NCBI GenBank assembly: GCA_003349885.1
Contig: QFXC01000013.1
Span: 682,001 to 746,000 of the forward strand
Direction: 5' to 3'
Origin: an endosymbiont of Galathealinum brachiosum
GTDB lineage: Bacteria > Pseudomonadota > Gammaproteobacteria > SZUA-229
Length of the DNA stretch: 64,000 nucleotides
Position numbers and translations under genes: made by a program. The stretch's first letter is position 1, and each line of letters opens with the position of its first letter. The notes beneath the pieces were generated by a model. It did not search any database. It saw only the letters and a program-made list of their open reading frames with translations, and was not told the DNA's origin. Below are positions 63,278 through 64,000 of the stretch, one piece after another.

Positions 63278-64000
63278 CTAAAAAATATCTTTATATTCAA
63301 ACCTAACCTGTAAAAACTGATCTATATTTTCAAAAAACACATTTATCAACAATGGATCAAAATGCTTGCCAGATTGATTTTTTAATAATTCGAATATTTT
63401 TTCATCATCCCAGGCTTTCTTGTAACAGCGGTCTGAGCCCAGAGCATCAAACACATCAGCCAATGCAGTTATTCGACCATATATGTGAATATCATTTCCA
63501 CTTGCTGCTTCAGGATAACCCGTACCATCCCACTTTTCATGATGCTCGAGAGCAATGATTGCAGCTGTACGCATTAAAGGCCGGTCACTATGTTTTAACA
63601 TATCATAACCAATTACCGCATGCGTTTTCATTACTTCAAACTCATCTTCTGTTAATCGTCCCTTTTTATTTAAAATAGCATCCGGAATACCCACTTTACC
63701 AATATCATGCATTGGTGACGCCATTGCAATGACATCTGCTTCAACTTCATTTAAACCAGACATGCAGGCCAGTAACCTCGAATACTCTGCCACGCGCTTT
63801 ACATGCAAGCCCGTTTCCTTAGATCTGGTTTCACCGATAGACCCCATTGTAAAAATTACTTCTTTTTGAGTTTCGATTATTTCTTTATTTAAAACTTTAA
63901 GCTCTGCTAATGCATTATCAATAACAATCTGCTGAGAGTCTTCAAAAGCCTTTAATTTCAAATGTGTTTTTACTCTCGCTATCAGTTCAGCCGCATTAAA
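63278..64000 (-). CDS. Response regulator with HD-GYP domain (c-di-GMP phosphodiesterase), N-terminus cut by window end
   Basis: The frame stays open to the window edge. Its first residues here, FNAAELIARVKTHLKLK, are the typical end of a receiver domain. After a helical linker comes an HD-GYP domain (about 60 onward) with HVKRVAEYSRLLA, HDIGKVGIPDAIL, HHEKWDGTGYP and ALADVFDAL. All motif residues for a metal-dependent c-di-GMP phosphodiesterase are present. A start at 63961 would be a TTG inside the receiver part and is not real. It is convergent with the glpD-like gene. Confidence 0.9.
   Translation of the reverse strand, partial: FNAAELIARVKTHLKLKAFEDSQQIVIDNALAELKVLNKEIIETQKEVIFTMGSIGETRSKETGLHVKRVAEYSRLLACMSGLNEVEADVIAMASPMHDIGKVGIPDAILNKKGRLTEDEFEVMKTHAVIGYDMLKHSDRPLMRTAAIIALEHHEKWDGTGYPEAASGNDIHIYGRITALADVFDALGSDRCYKKAWDDEKIFELLKNQSGKHFDPLLINVFFENIDQFLQVRFEYKDIF

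Noticed and set aside
1-64000. tRNA, rRNA, CRISPR, prophage or insertion sequences
   Set aside because: Reading the gaps and both strands, I found no cloverleaf genes, rRNA segments, repeat-spacer arrays, transposases or integrases.

Overview
The window is about 64 kb of a moderately AT-rich chromosome (by eye, roughly 40% G+C) from a free-living gammaproteobacterium. Gene order and protein types point there: accB-accC-prmA, lipA-lipB-ybeD next to dacA-rlpA-mltB-rodA-mrdA, a BtuB/TonB system, and a cytoplasmic sulfite dehydrogenase of the SoeABC type. The Soe genes and a taurine-type ABC transporter suggest a sulfur-oxidising or sulfonate-using, probably marine, lineage. I cannot name a genus. 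I saw no rRNA, tRNA, CRISPR array, prophage or intact insertion sequence.

Layout. 1-3.3 kb: end of accB, accC, prmA and a zinc-ribbon membrane protein. 3.4-16.5 kb: a DUF2058 protein, a ROK sugar kinase and a large vitamin B12 region. The B12 region holds a PduO adenosyltransferase, BtuC/BtuD, TonB, BtuB behind a cobalamin riboswitch, BtuF, CobQ, and the minus-strand run cobU-cobT-cobC-cobS preceded by an acyltransferase gene. 16.5-24.3 kb: a MoxR/DUF58/DUF4381/BatA/BatB-TPR/BatD operon and a thioredoxin-fold protein. 24.4-26.5 kb: an isolated TssB-TssC-like contractile-sheath fusion and a small secreted protein. 26.5-29.6 kb: tauABC-like transporter with an unusual permease. 29.7-40 kb: a mixed region with a Bcr/CflA exporter, di-haem peroxidase, macrodomain protein, NnrU, a possible c-type cytochrome, a transporter, cNMP-EAL and HDOD signalling proteins, and a LysR regulator. 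40.2-46.5 kb: moaA divergent from soeABC, with a perfect FNR-type site at the soeA promoter. 46.6-56.7 kb: a YfaZ-like porin, then lipoate and cell-elongation genes and ppa. 56.9-59.6 kb: adenylate kinase with a long histone-like tail, a Sel1-like protein and a thioredoxin. 59.7-64 kb: a glycerol/glycerophosphodiester catabolic trio and the 3' part of a response regulator with an HD-GYP domain, cut by the window edge.

How the parts fit. The B12 genes cover outer-membrane uptake, periplasmic capture, inner-membrane import, adenosylation and nucleotide-loop assembly; CbiB (cobinamide synthesis) is not in the window. MoaA supplies the molybdenum-cofactor pathway needed by SoeA, and SoeABC could oxidise sulfite released from sulfonates imported by the tau-like transporter. 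The most unusual items are the adenylate kinase tail, the orphan sheath fusion, the permease with a large extracytoplasmic insert, and the FNR box placed where it would repress soeA.
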